A stretch of DNA of 18,269 nucleotides from SURF-24 sp964537965 (GTDB lineage Bacteria > Bacteroidota > Ignavibacteria > Ignavibacteriales > SURF-24): the NCBI GenBank assembly GCA_964537965.1, contig CAZIDB010000086.1, positions 1-18,269 on the forward strand, read 5' to 3'. The translations under genes were made by a program, and so were the position numbers. Of the stretch, positions 7,694-15,581 are shown one piece after another; within the stretch, counting starts at the first letter, position 1; each line of letters begins with the position of its first letter. Under the pieces are notes generated by a model. It worked only from the letters and a program-made list of their open reading frames with translations. It was not told the DNA's origin and did no database searches.

Positions 7694-7724
7694 GTCTGCT
7701 TATTAAGTTAAGCAGGCAATTTTT
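7694..7724 (+). terminator. Rho-independent terminator after galK
   Basis: A 9-bp stem with one G-T pair (gtctgctta at 7694-7702 with taagcaggc at 7709-7717), a 6-base loop and five T at 7720-7724. It ends only 37 bases before the next start codon. Confidence 0.8.
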
Positions 7725-7738
7725 CCCACAGTCAATTT

Positions 7739-7752
7739 TATACTTTTGTATA
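7739..7752. promoter_or_regulatory. Small inverted repeat at the head of the ABC importer operon
   Basis: TATAC-TTTT-GTATA lies 9 bases before the start at 7762 and overlaps a possible -10 (TATACT). No good -35 box is seen because the galK terminator occupies that space. It may be a small operator or chance; AAGG at 7752-7755 serves as the ribosome binding site. Confidence 0.2.
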
Positions 7753-7761
7753 AGGTGATTT

Positions 7762-8685
7762 ATGAAATCCAAAATTTTACTCTTCTTTCTAATTGCTATT
7801 ACAATCCTTGCTATCCCATCCTGTAACAAAAGTTCTGAAAATAAATCCGGCAAAGTAATCGGCGTAACTCTTCTTAAGCGAGGAGATATTTTCTATCTTG
7901 ATCTTGAAGAAGCGTTAAAAAAAGAAGCCGCAAAATATAACTATGAAATCATTGTTACTTCCGCAGACTTTGATCTGGGAAAGCAGATTGCCCAGATTGA
8001 AGACTTTATTTCACGCAAGGTTGATGCTATTGTTGTTTGTCCTGTTGATTCAAAAGGTGTTGGGCAGGGAATTATTGAAGCAAACAATGCAAACATTCCT
8101 GTCTTTACTGCAGATATTGCTGCTCAGGAAGGAAAAGTTGTTGCTCATATTGCTTCTGATAATGTTGCCGGTGGAAGACTTGCCGGTGAATATCTTGCTA
8201 AAGTTTTAAAAGAAAAAGGCAAAGTTGCTATAGTCAATCAACCGGCAATTACTTCTGTGTTGGACAGAGTTCAGGGTTTTAAAGAGGCTATCACGAAATT
8301 TCCAGAAATTAAATTGGTGGCCGATGTTAATGGACAGGGAGTTCGTGACCGTTCTCTGCAGGTTACTTCAGATATACTTCAATCAAATCCTGATCTGAAC
8401 GGAATCTTCGGGATAAATGATGAATCGGCTCTCGGCGCTCTTGATGCGGTTCAACAACTTAATAAAAAGAATGTTGTAATTGTTGGTTATGATGCAACTC
8501 CACCTGCTGCAGATGCAATTATGAAAGAGACATCACTTAAGGCTGACGTAATTCAAAAACCCGGACTGATTGGTGAAACAACAATTCAGAAAATAAAAGA
8601 TTACTTTGAAGGAAAACAGATTCCTGCTATTGTTCCTGTCGCAGTGGGAATTGTTGATAAAGAAGCGTTGAGTAAGAAAAAATAA
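7762..8685 (+). CDS. Sugar-binding lipoprotein of a ribose/galactose-type ABC importer
   Basis: 307 residues. The lipoprotein signal ends at Cys21 (AIPSC), so the protein is membrane-anchored rather than free in the periplasm. The mature part is a periplasmic-binding-protein fold of the RbsB type: KVIGVTLLKRGDIFYLDLEE, KQIAQIEDFISRKVDAIVVC, SDNVAGGRLAGEYLAK, VLDRVQGF, GIFGINDESALGALDAVQ and VVIVGYDATPPAADAI in order. It would bind a pentose or hexose and deliver it to the ATPase and permease encoded downstream. The ligand is not decidable from the sequence; galactose, ribose or xylose types are all possible. It opens the importer operon, with 153 bases before the ATPase that hold a hairpin and an inverted repeat. 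Confidence 0.92.
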   Translation: MKSKILLFFLIAITILAIPSCNKSSENKSGKVIGVTLLKRGDIFYLDLEEALKKEAAKYNYEIIVTSADFDLGKQIAQIEDFISRKVDAIVVCPVDSKGVGQGIIEANNANIPVFTADIAAQEGKVVAHIASDNVAGGRLAGEYLAKVLKEKGKVAIVNQPAITSVLDRVQGFKEAITKFPEIKLVADVNGQGVRDRSLQVTSDILQSNPDLNGIFGINDESALGALDAVQQLNKKNVVIVGYDATPPAADAIMKETSLKADVIQKPGLIGETTIQKIKDYFEGKQIPAIVPVAVGIVDKEALSKKK

Positions 8686-8695
8686 ATCTATTGAG

Positions 8696-8791
8696 ATGTT
8701 CTATGATAATAGACCTGCCTTTTAAGGCAGGCAGGAATATGCTTCAATTAAGGAATGGATATCTTCCTGGCTTGCAAAAATCTACATCTAA
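8696..8791 (+). other. Possible small ORF or coding remnant interrupted at a palindrome
   Basis: From the ATG at 8696 the frame reads MFYDNRPAF and then stops (8723-8725) inside the hairpin at 8713-8730. The same frame continues after it as GRQEYASIKEWISSWLAKIYI to a stop at 8789-8791. The second half has the composition of an amphipathic helix and reads like real protein. It could be a small gene into which the palindrome was inserted, or chance. No clear ribosome binding site is seen. Confidence 0.2.
8713..8730. repeat. REP-like palindrome between binding-protein and ATPase genes
   Basis: CCTGCCTTTTAAGGCAGG is a perfect 18-bp palindrome followed by CAGG. It has no T run after it, so it is not a typical terminator. 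The form (GC-rich arms around a TTTTAA-like centre) resembles the hairpin at 17371-17390 and suggests a dispersed extragenic palindrome family. It could also act as an mRNA stability element that makes the binding protein more abundant than the ATPase. Confidence 0.5.
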
Positions 8792-8810
8792 AAAGTCAAA
8801 CTGCAAGCCA
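8768..8810. repeat. 9-bp inverted repeat in the spacer before the ATPase gene
   Basis: TGGCTTGCA at 8768-8776 and TGCAAGCCA at 8802-8810 are exact reverse complements with a 25-base AT-rich interval. A stem of this size in the mRNA leader is possible; its role is unknown. It begins 38 bases after the REP-like palindrome. Confidence 0.45.
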
Positions 8811-8838
8811 ATGAAAATTAAATATACATTTAAGTCTT

Positions 8839-10326
8839 ATGTCTGCTTTGCTACAAATGAAAAATATTTCCAAGACTTATCCTGGTGTGAAAGCCCTGGA
8901 AAATGTCAGTCTTGAATTAGTGACCGGTGAAGTTCATTGTCTTGTCGGAGAAAACGGAGCAGGCAAATCAACATTGATGAAAGTATTATCCGGAGCCATA
9001 AGTAAAGATTCCGGACAAATTTTAATTGATGATATTGAAGTTCAGATAAACTCACCTTATGATTCACAGAAGCTTGGTGTAGGAATGATCTACCAGGACT
9101 TCAGACTTGTGCCTGAACTTAGTGCTGCTGAAAATATTGTCCTCGGTAACGAACCCGTTCTGAATAAATTATCCTTTATTAATAAAAGTAAGGCAAATAA
9201 AATCGCTGCCGATGCACTTGTTCAGCTTGGGGAAAAAATTGATCTCGACATTCCTGTAAAGAAATTAAGTGTAGCACAACGCCAGATGATTGAAATTGCA
9301 AAAGCGATTTCAAAGAAGATTAAAATTCTTGTGATGGATGAACCGACCGCATCACTTACCAAAATAGAAACCGAAAAACTTTTTGCCGTAATTAAAAAAT
9401 TAAAAGCTGACGGAGTTGGTATTATTTATATCTCTCACCGGCTGGAAGAGATTTTTCTTATTGCAGATAAAATTACTATTCTGCGCGACGGCAAATTAAT
9501 ACATACCTGTCCTGCTGCAGAAGCAGATAGAAATAAACTTATTAAGTGGATGGTTGGACGTGAACTTGAAAATGAATATCCGCGTATTGAATCCAAACCG
9601 GGCAGAGAAGTTCTTCGTGTCCAAAATTTAAATTCAGACCGGCTGAAGAATATTAATTTTTCTCTTTACACCGGAGAAGTTCTTGGTTTAGCTGGCTTAG
9701 TGGGTGCAGGCAGAAGCGACCTTGCAAATATTATCTTCGGTGCCGATAAAAAAAGTTCAGGGGAAATTTATCTTGAAGGACAAGAAGTAAACTTCAAAGA
9801 TCCTAAGGATGCAATTGATATCGGAATTGCTCTTCTTACAGAGGATAGAAATCTTTACGGATTGATAATGCAGATGTCAATCAGGGAAAATATTTCAATC
9901 TCTAATTTGATCTCGCTGCTCAAGGGTCCGTTCATTCAGAATAAAAAGGAAAATAAAGTTGCGAATGAATACCTGGATAAGCTTAAAATAAAAGCGCCTT
10001 CAATTGAAACTAAAGTTGAAAGCTTAAGCGGAGGCAACAGGCAGAAAGTTGTTCTTGCCCGATGGCTTTTTACAAATGCTAAAGTGATAATCTTTGATGA
10101 GCCTACAGTTGGAATTGATGTTGGAGTGAAGTTTGAAATTTATAATCTTATCAACCGGCTTGTTGAAGAAGGCATTGGTGTAATTGTTATTTCATCGGAT
10201 ATGCCTGAGCTTATCGGTATTTCCCACAGAATAATTGTAATGAGCAACGGTGAAATTTCAGGCGAACTTGCTGGAGATAAAATTCAACAGGAAAAAATTA
10301 TGGAGCTTGCAGTAAGTAATTTATGA
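8839..10326 (+). CDS. Sugar ABC importer ATPase with two ABC domains (RbsA/MglA type)
   Basis: 495 residues, the usual length for this type. The first ABC domain has Walker A GENGAGKST (37-45), Q-loop Gln86, signature LSVAQRQM (143-150), Walker B ILVMDEPT (163-170) and an H-loop His200. The second has a degenerate Walker A, GLVGAGRSD (286-294, Arg replacing Lys), signature LSGGNRQK (396-403) and VIIFDEPTVG (416-425). One degenerate site is normal in the RbsA/MglA/XylG group. The protein would couple ATP hydrolysis to sugar import at the inner membrane. Its last four bases overlap the permease start (ATGA), so translation is probably coupled. The ATG at 8839 has no clear Shine-Dalgarno sequence; an in-frame ATG at 8857 would shorten it by 6 residues and still keep all motifs. 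Confidence 0.94.
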   Translation: MSALLQMKNISKTYPGVKALENVSLELVTGEVHCLVGENGAGKSTLMKVLSGAISKDSGQILIDDIEVQINSPYDSQKLGVGMIYQDFRLVPELSAAENIVLGNEPVLNKLSFINKSKANKIAADALVQLGEKIDLDIPVKKLSVAQRQMIEIAKAISKKIKILVMDEPTASLTKIETEKLFAVIKKLKADGVGIIYISHRLEEIFLIADKITILRDGKLIHTCPAAEADRNKLIKWMVGRELENEYPRIESKPGREVLRVQNLNSDRLKNINFSLYTGEVLGLAGLVGAGRSDLANIIFGADKKSSGEIYLEGQEVNFKDPKDAIDIGIALLTEDRNLYGLIMQMSIRENISISNLISLLKGPFIQNKKENKVANEYLDKLKIKAPSIETKVESLSGGNRQKVVLARWLFTNAKVIIFDEPTVGIDVGVKFEIYNLINRLVEEGIGVIVISSDMPELIGISHRIIVMSNGEISGELAGDKIQQEKIMELAVSNL

Positions 10327-11273
10327 AAAAGTATCTATCAAAAGCTCTTTCTGAATACGGCGTTGGCCTTGCGCTTATTCTTGAAATAATTTTATTCTCC
10401 CAGCTCTCTCAATATTTCTTCACCGCCGATAATTTACTTAATGTTACTCTCCAGGTCTCAATCACTGCAATCATTGCAGTCGGAATGACATTTGTAATTC
10501 TAACTGGTGGAATCGATCTATCCGTCGGCTCTGTTGTGGCGGTTACCGGAATCATCGCTACATCATTAATAAAATTTGGTTTCTCTGCATCACCGTTTCT
10601 CCTTATCACCGTTTCCGTAATTGTTGCATTGGTCTTTGGATTCTTAAGCGGATCGGCTGCGGGTTTCTTCATAACAAAATTTAAAGTAACACCATTTATA
10701 ATTACACTTGCATTAATGACGGTGTGGCGCGGTGTTGCTTTTGTTTATACAGACGGCAGACCGGTTTGGGGATTACCTGAAATGTTCAGTGTTCTTGGCG
10801 GTGGAAGATTTATTGGGATACCGGTCCCAACAATAATTATGATTATCATTTTTATTACAGCCCATATCGTTTTAACAAAAACAAGATTCGGCAGATATGT
10901 TTATGCCGTTGGCGGTAATGAAGAAGCGGCAAGACTTGTAGGAATTAAAACGAACAAAATTCTGATTACTGTTTATTCAATATGCGGATTGCTTTCTGCA
11001 TTAAGCGGAATTCTGCTTGCATCAAGAATGAATTCTGGTCAGCCGAATGCAGGACAAATGTATGAACTTGATGTAATTGCTGCGGTTGTAGTTGGCGGAA
11101 CAAGTCTTAACGGCGGAAGGGGAACAATCCTGGGGACATTCTTTGGCGCAATGCTTATCGCAATTTTACGCAACGGACTTAACCTGTTAAATGTGAATTC
11201 ATATGTCCAGCAAGTTATGGTTGGAGTTGTAATTCTTCTGGCAGTTTTAATGGACAGAAAGAGGGGAAAATAA
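10323..11273 (+). CDS. Sugar ABC importer permease (RbsC/MglC type)
   Basis: 316 residues with eight to ten hydrophobic segments. Family landmarks are ITAIIAVGMTFVILTGGIDL SVGS near residues 49-70, GFFITKFKVTPFIITLALMT, the coupling region GRYVYAVGGNEEAARLVGI, and a C-terminal AVVVGGTSLNGGRGTILGT followed by NSYVQQVMVGVVILLAVLMD. It forms the membrane pore with the upstream ATPase. The start codon overlaps the ATPase stop (ATGA). Only 7 bases separate its stop from the SIR2-like gene, so that gene is likely read from the same transcript. Substrate as for the binding protein: a pentose or hexose, not decidable here. Confidence 0.93.
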   Translation: MKKYLSKALSEYGVGLALILEIILFSQLSQYFFTADNLLNVTLQVSITAIIAVGMTFVILTGGIDLSVGSVVAVTGIIATSLIKFGFSASPFLLITVSVIVALVFGFLSGSAAGFFITKFKVTPFIITLALMTVWRGVAFVYTDGRPVWGLPEMFSVLGGGRFIGIPVPTIIMIIIFITAHIVLTKTRFGRYVYAVGGNEEAARLVGIKTNKILITVYSICGLLSALSGILLASRMNSGQPNAGQMYELDVIAAVVVGGTSLNGGRGTILGTFFGAMLIAILRNGLNLLNVNSYVQQVMVGVVILLAVLMDRKRGK

Positions 11274-11280
11274 ATAGAGA

Positions 11281-12246
11281 ATGAATATGATTAAAGAAAA
11301 AACCACATTTATTATAGGTGCAGGAGCAAGTAATCCTTATGGTTATCCTACAGGGGGTCAACTGAGAGAAAAAATTTGTAAAGACACATGCAATAAAGTG
11401 AAGTTATTATTACCTCATAGTAAAACGCATGAAATAGACAAAAATTATAAATCAGATATTTATGATAAACTTATTGCTCTTTCTGAAGTATTTTATAAAT
11501 CAAGTACACCATCAATAGACCTTTTTTTGTCACGCAATTTAGGTTATGCCAATATTGGCAAACTTGCTATTATTATAGAAATTTTAGAGGCAGAAAGAAA
11601 TAGTCAGTTTAGAGAAGATATAGTACAAAGCGATCAAGATTGGTATTCATATTTGTATCGTTATTTAACGGATGGAATTATTTATAAGGATAATTACAAA
11701 GAATTTTCTAAAAATAATATCTCGTTTATAACATTTAACTATGATAGATCGCTAGAATATTTTCTTCACGAAAGTTTTCTGAATTCATTTAATTACGATG
11801 TGGATAGAACTGATCTTACTAATGAAGTAAAAAACATCTTCCTCGAACATGTTTATGGTGTTGTCGCACCGCTGCCATGGCAAGATATTATTAATTATTC
11901 ATCTTTGGAATACAAATCTGAGTTTAATATTCAGTTGGTTCAATCATTAATTAAGAATATAAAAATGATTCACGAAAGAACCCTGCAAGATTTAAGAAGA
12001 ATAACAAAAAGAATTCAAGAGGCACAAAGAATATTTTTCTTGGGATTTGGTTATGCAAATGAAAATCTTGAAATCCTTGATATTCCTAAAGTTATAGGTT
12101 CAAACACAAAAATATTTGGGACAGTCAAAGGTTTTTGTAAAAGGGAGCTAAATGAAATAAAAGGAAGATTCTTGCCAATGATTAAAGAATCAAAGATTAT
12201 TTTAGAAGATTGTAATTGCCTTGAATTACTAAGAGATTATCTATAA
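11281..12246 (+). CDS. SIR2-like domain protein (NAD-binding; possible NADase of a defence type)
   Basis: 321 residues occupied entirely by one SIR2-like domain. The nucleotide-binding loop is FIIGAGASNPYGYPTGGQLR (10-29, with GAGAS at 13-17). Further hallmarks are ISFITFNYDRSLEYFL (147-162, Asn153), the LEHVYG segment (188-193, His190) and RIFFLGFGYANENLEIL (250-266). The Asn153/His190 pair, 37 residues apart, matches the Asn and His catalytic residues of SIR2-like NADases such as ThsA and DSR proteins, so the site looks intact. No zinc-binding Cys quartet of protein-deacetylating sirtuins, no membrane segment and no second effector or sensor domain is seen. It sits 7 bases after the permease and 15 before the mannosidase. 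Codons are rich in AGA, TTA and ATA, and hand-counted 60-base samples gave 22-28% GC, suggesting acquisition. NAD cleavage in phage defence is the family precedent; a metabolic role is also possible. Confidence 0.8.
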   Translation: MNMIKEKTTFIIGAGASNPYGYPTGGQLREKICKDTCNKVKLLLPHSKTHEIDKNYKSDIYDKLIALSEVFYKSSTPSIDLFLSRNLGYANIGKLAIIIEILEAERNSQFREDIVQSDQDWYSYLYRYLTDGIIYKDNYKEFSKNNISFITFNYDRSLEYFLHESFLNSFNYDVDRTDLTNEVKNIFLEHVYGVVAPLPWQDIINYSSLEYKSEFNIQLVQSLIKNIKMIHERTLQDLRRITKRIQEAQRIFFLGFGYANENLEILDIPKVIGSNTKIFGTVKGFCKRELNEIKGRFLPMIKESKIILEDCNCLELLRDYL

Positions 12247-12261
12247 AAAAGGAATCTTAAG

Positions 12262-15200
12262 ATGAAATCACTCTATTACATTTGCTTAATTCTTTCCTTA
12301 TGTATAAGTCTTTTTTCTCAAACACCTGTTGATAAAGCATCATCTCAGCTTGAGCAGCTTAGCGTTCTTTCTATTAATGATTGGAAGATGAGTGAGGATT
12401 TAACCAAGATAAAAGTTACTGGCAATCCTGTTCAAAAAGATTTTGATGACTCTGAATGGAAAACAGTAAAGCTTGATGATCAATTCAGAATGGATTCCTG
12501 CTGGTTCAGAAAAGAATTTGTTATTCCTGAAAATTACCTTGGAAGAAAAGTAACAGGCAAAATTAAGCTGCTTGTTTCTGTTGATGACTATGGCTATATG
12601 TACATCAATGGTGAAAATAAAGGCTACTTTCCATGGGACGGTGATTTTATTCTTTCTGATAATATAAAGCCGGGTGATAAAGTTGTTGTTGCAATTAAAG
12701 CAATAAATACCGGCGGTCCGCTTCGTTTAATACGTGCTCAGCTTGAACTTGAAAACGTGAAAGCTTTCCAAAATAAACTTCAGGGATTGGCACTAAGCTT
12801 ACGAACAGGACAAAAACTTTTAAGTTTCGATACTTACCAGGAAAATTCCAACGCAAAGACCGATCCGAAAATTGATAAATCAACAGACAACAAAGAAGAT
12901 AAAATCAGGCTGAATAACCTTTTGCAGAAACAGGCTTCCAAAATTGATTTTTCTAAAATTGAAAGCGGTAAACTTGAAGATTTTGAAAAGCAGATTGATG
13001 AGATAAGAACAGCTTTGAAAACTGTGGGTGATTTTGCTAAACGGTTTACACTCTATTTTACTTCCAACGCTCATATTGATGCCGCATGGTTATGGCGCTC
13101 AAAAGAAACTATTGCGGTTTGCGAAAGAACTTTCAGTTCTGTCTTTAACATAATGGAAGCAAAGCCTGATTTTACTTATACCCAAAGCGCTGCAGCATAT
13201 TATGATTGGATGGAAAAACTTTATCCCGATATTTATAAAAAAATTAAAAGCCGGATTGCTGACGGACGCTGGGAAGTTATTGGTGGAATGTGGATTGAAC
13301 CGGACTGCAATCTTATTGACGGTGTAAGCTGGATGCACCAGACTTTGTATGCAAAAAAATATTTTAAAGAAAAACTTGGTCAGGATGTTAAAATCGGATG
13401 GAATCCGGATTCGTTCGGCTACAACTGGAATATGCCGATGTTTTATAAAAATGCCGGCATTGATGCTTTCATTACACAAAAGATTAGCTGGAACGAAACA
13501 AATGTTTTTCCGTACAGAGTATTCTGGTGGCAGTCTCCCGATGGCTCCCAAATTCTAACTTATTTTCCATTTGATTACGGCAATTCAATTACACAGGTTT
13601 TTGATTTTATTGATTGGCTGAGACAGTTTGAATCAAATACCGGTTACAAAAAACTTATGGTGCTGTTCGGAGTTGGAGACCACGGCGGCGGACCTTCAAT
13701 TGATATGATTGATAGAATTGAAAATCTTCGCACACTCGATATTTTTCCTACGGTAGAATATGGTACTGCTTCAAACTATCTGAACTGGTTAAGAACAACT
13801 GATCTATCCAAACTTCCTGTATGGAAAAATGAATTGTATCTTGAATACCACCAGGGAACGTTTACAACACAGGCAAAGAATAAAGAGTACAACCGCAAAA
13901 GCGAAGCTCTCCTTACTAATACAGAAAAGTTTTCTTCATTCGCAAAACTGTTCGGGGCAATAGATAATTCTTCATTACTGGAAAATTCATGGAAGACAAC
14001 ATTGTTTAATCAGTTTCATGATATACTTCCCGGTTCAAGCATAAGAGAAGTTTATATTGATGCTCTTGATGAATACAAGCAAGCAGTGAACGTTACTAAT
14101 TTCGTATTAAAAAATTCTCTTAATGAAATCAACAAACAGATTAATACATCAGATATAAAGGATGGAATTCCTTTAACAGTATTTAATTCACTTAACTGGA
14201 ACAGAACTGATGTTGTTAAAGTCAAGCTTAAGGAAGGCGATAAGACTAAATATTATGTGTTTGATACGAACGGAAAAGAAATTCCTTCCTGGGCATATCA
14301 TAAAGATAATTTGACCAAAGAATTAATTTTTGTTGCCAATAATGTGCCGGCACTTGGATACAAGACATATGAGTTGAGAGTGAAGAACGAAGAGCGGAAG
14401 AATGAGGAACAAGCTGAAATAAACGCAAATAAGAATCAGCTTGAGAATCAGTTCTTCAAAATTAATCTTGATCTGGAATCAGGCTGGATAAACAGCATAA
14501 CAGATAAAAGAAATGGAAAAGAAATTCTTAATGGCGCCGGTAATGAGCTTCAGCTTCTTGAAGATAAACCACGTAACTGGGACGCATGGAATATTGGTCT
14601 TACAGGTGTTAAATATCCTTCTACCTTCAGAAAGGCTGAAGTGGTTGAAGATAATGATGTGCGCAAAGTAGTAAGACTTGAGCGTGATTATTTGCAGCCG
14701 GGAGTTAAAAAAGATTTTCCAACCGAAGATTTTCCTTCATCATTCTTTACACAGGATATAATTCTTTATAAGGAATTGGACAGAATTGATTTTAAAACCA
14801 ATGTTGACTGGTGGGAAGAAAAGACAATGCTTAAAGTTGCGTTTCCGCTTTCGTTCAGTGATTCTGTTGCAACTTACGAGATTCCTTTCGGATCAATTAC
14901 ACGCTCAACAGGAAATACCACAAGTATTGAGAAAGCACAGTATGAAGTTCCTGCGATGCGCTGGGCAGATGTTACTTCCGGAAATTATGGTGTAACCTTG
15001 CTTAATAATTCTAAGTACGGATACGATATAAAAGGAAATGTGATGAGACTTTCACTGCTTCGTTCACCCAAATGGCCAGACCCTACGGCAGACAGAGGTA
15101 AACATTCTATTGAGTATTCTCTTTATCCTCATATAGGAAACTGGAAAGATGCAGATGTTGTAAGGAAGGGATATGAATTTAACAATCCTTTAATTGCTGT

Positions 15201-15504
15201 AATGAATGACATTCACAAAGGTGGATTGTCTTTATCAAAATCCTTCGTTCAGCTTGATGCCGATAATCTGATTCTTACACAGATTAAGAAAGCTGAAGAT
15301 TCTGATGCCTGGATTGTTCAATGGTATGAAGCCGAAGGGCGCGATACAAATGCAAATTTAATTTTGCCATTTACTCCAAATAAAGTTTTTATCTCAAATT
15401 TCCTTGAGGAAGAAAAGGAACAATTATTCTTCGAGAAAAACCTGGTTACTGTTCCAACTAAGAAAAATTCGGTGGTTACTCTTAAAATATATTTTAACAA
15501 ATGA
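12262..15504 (+). CDS. Exported alpha-mannosidase, glycoside hydrolase family 38
   Basis: 1080 residues. A signal peptide is present (MKSLYY, hydrophobic core, about residues 1-20). Residues ~30-165 look like a GH2-type sugar-binding jelly roll (DFDDSEWKTVKLDD, VSVDDYGYMYING, RLIRAQLEL). A lysine- and aspartate-rich linker with helical content spans about 200-255. The GH38 catalytic domain starts at ~262: zinc ligands His271 and Asp273 in SNAHIDAAWLW, nucleophile Asp383 in WNPDSFGYNW, and FGVGDHGGGPS around His474. The helical bundle (NQFHDILPGSSIREVY) and C-terminal beta domains follow. It would remove alpha-linked mannose from glycans outside the inner membrane, retaining configuration. AAGGA at 12250-12254 supports the start; the gene follows the SIR2-like gene by 15 bases and is probably in the importer operon. 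Family assignment is firm; linkage preference is unknown. Confidence 0.94.
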   Translation: MKSLYYICLILSLCISLFSQTPVDKASSQLEQLSVLSINDWKMSEDLTKIKVTGNPVQKDFDDSEWKTVKLDDQFRMDSCWFRKEFVIPENYLGRKVTGKIKLLVSVDDYGYMYINGENKGYFPWDGDFILSDNIKPGDKVVVAIKAINTGGPLRLIRAQLELENVKAFQNKLQGLALSLRTGQKLLSFDTYQENSNAKTDPKIDKSTDNKEDKIRLNNLLQKQASKIDFSKIESGKLEDFEKQIDEIRTALKTVGDFAKRFTLYFTSNAHIDAAWLWRSKETIAVCERTFSSVFNIMEAKPDFTYTQSAAAYYDWMEKLYPDIYKKIKSRIADGRWEVIGGMWIEPDCNLIDGVSWMHQTLYAKKYFKEKLGQDVKIGWNPDSFGYNWNMPMFYKNAGIDAFITQKISWNETNVFPYRVFWWQSPDGSQILTYFPFDYGNSITQVFDFIDWLRQFESNTGYKKLMVLFGVGDHGGGPSIDMIDRIENLRTLDIFPTVEYGTASNYLNWLRTTDLSKLPVWKNELYLEYHQGTFTTQAKNKEYNRKSEALLTNTEKFSSFAKLFGAIDNSSLLENSWKTTLFNQFHDILPGSSIREVYIDALDEYKQAVNVTNFVLKNSLNEINKQINTSDIKDGIPLTVFNSLNWNRTDVVKVKLKEGDKTKYYVFDTNGKEIPSWAYHKDNLTKELIFVANNVPALGYKTYELRVKNEERKNEEQAEINANKNQLENQFFKINLDLESGWINSITDKRNGKEILNGAGNELQLLEDKPRNWDAWNIGLTGVKYPSTFRKAEVVEDNDVRKVVRLERDYLQPGVKKDFPTEDFPSSFFTQDIILYKELDRIDFKTNVDWWEEKTMLKVAFPLSFSDSVATYEIPFGSITRSTGNTTSIEKAQYEVPAMRWADVTSGNYGVTLLNNSKYGYDIKGNVMRLSLLRSPKWPDPTADRGKHSIEYSLYPHIGNWKDADVVRKGYEFNNPLIAVMNDIHKGGLSLSKSFVQLDADNLILTQIKKAEDSDAWIVQWYEAEGRDTNANLILPFTPNKVFISNFLEEEKEQLFFEKNLVTVPTKKNSVVTLKIYFNK

Positions 15505-15526
15505 TAAACATTTATCTAAATAATAT

Positions 15527-15555
15527 AATTCTGTTAAATAGCATAGAATTTTTTT
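15527..15555 (+). terminator. Weak candidate terminator after the exported GH38 gene
   Basis: An AT-rich 8-bp stem with one G-T pair (aattctgt at 15527-15534 with atagaatt at 15543-15550), an 8-base loop and a T run reaching 15555. The stem is weak, so read-through into the symporter gene is likely. Confidence 0.35.
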
Positions 15556-15581
15556 CATGGCTCTTTTACTGAGGTGTCTTC

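Noticed and set aside
8713..8730. Terminator between the binding-protein and ATPase genes
   Set aside because: No T run follows the palindrome, and ending transcription here would cut the importer operon in two.
8691..8915. A + strand open frame of 74 codons overlapping the ATPase start
   Set aside because: It runs out of frame through the palindrome and into the conserved start of the ABC ATPase, with low-complexity and unlikely composition; the ATPase frame is clearly the real one.
11281..12246. Protein deacetylase (CobB-type sirtuin)
   Set aside because: The zinc-binding Cys quartet and the sirtuin GAGISAESGI-type loop are absent; the loop and the FNYD and GFGYANEN segments match the SIR2-like defence-type group instead.
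13099..13551. A 150-codon open frame on the minus strand
   Set aside because: It lies wholly inside the GH38 catalytic domain (zinc ligand to nucleophile region), has no ribosome binding site or family resemblance, and is best explained as the shadow of a conserved gene.
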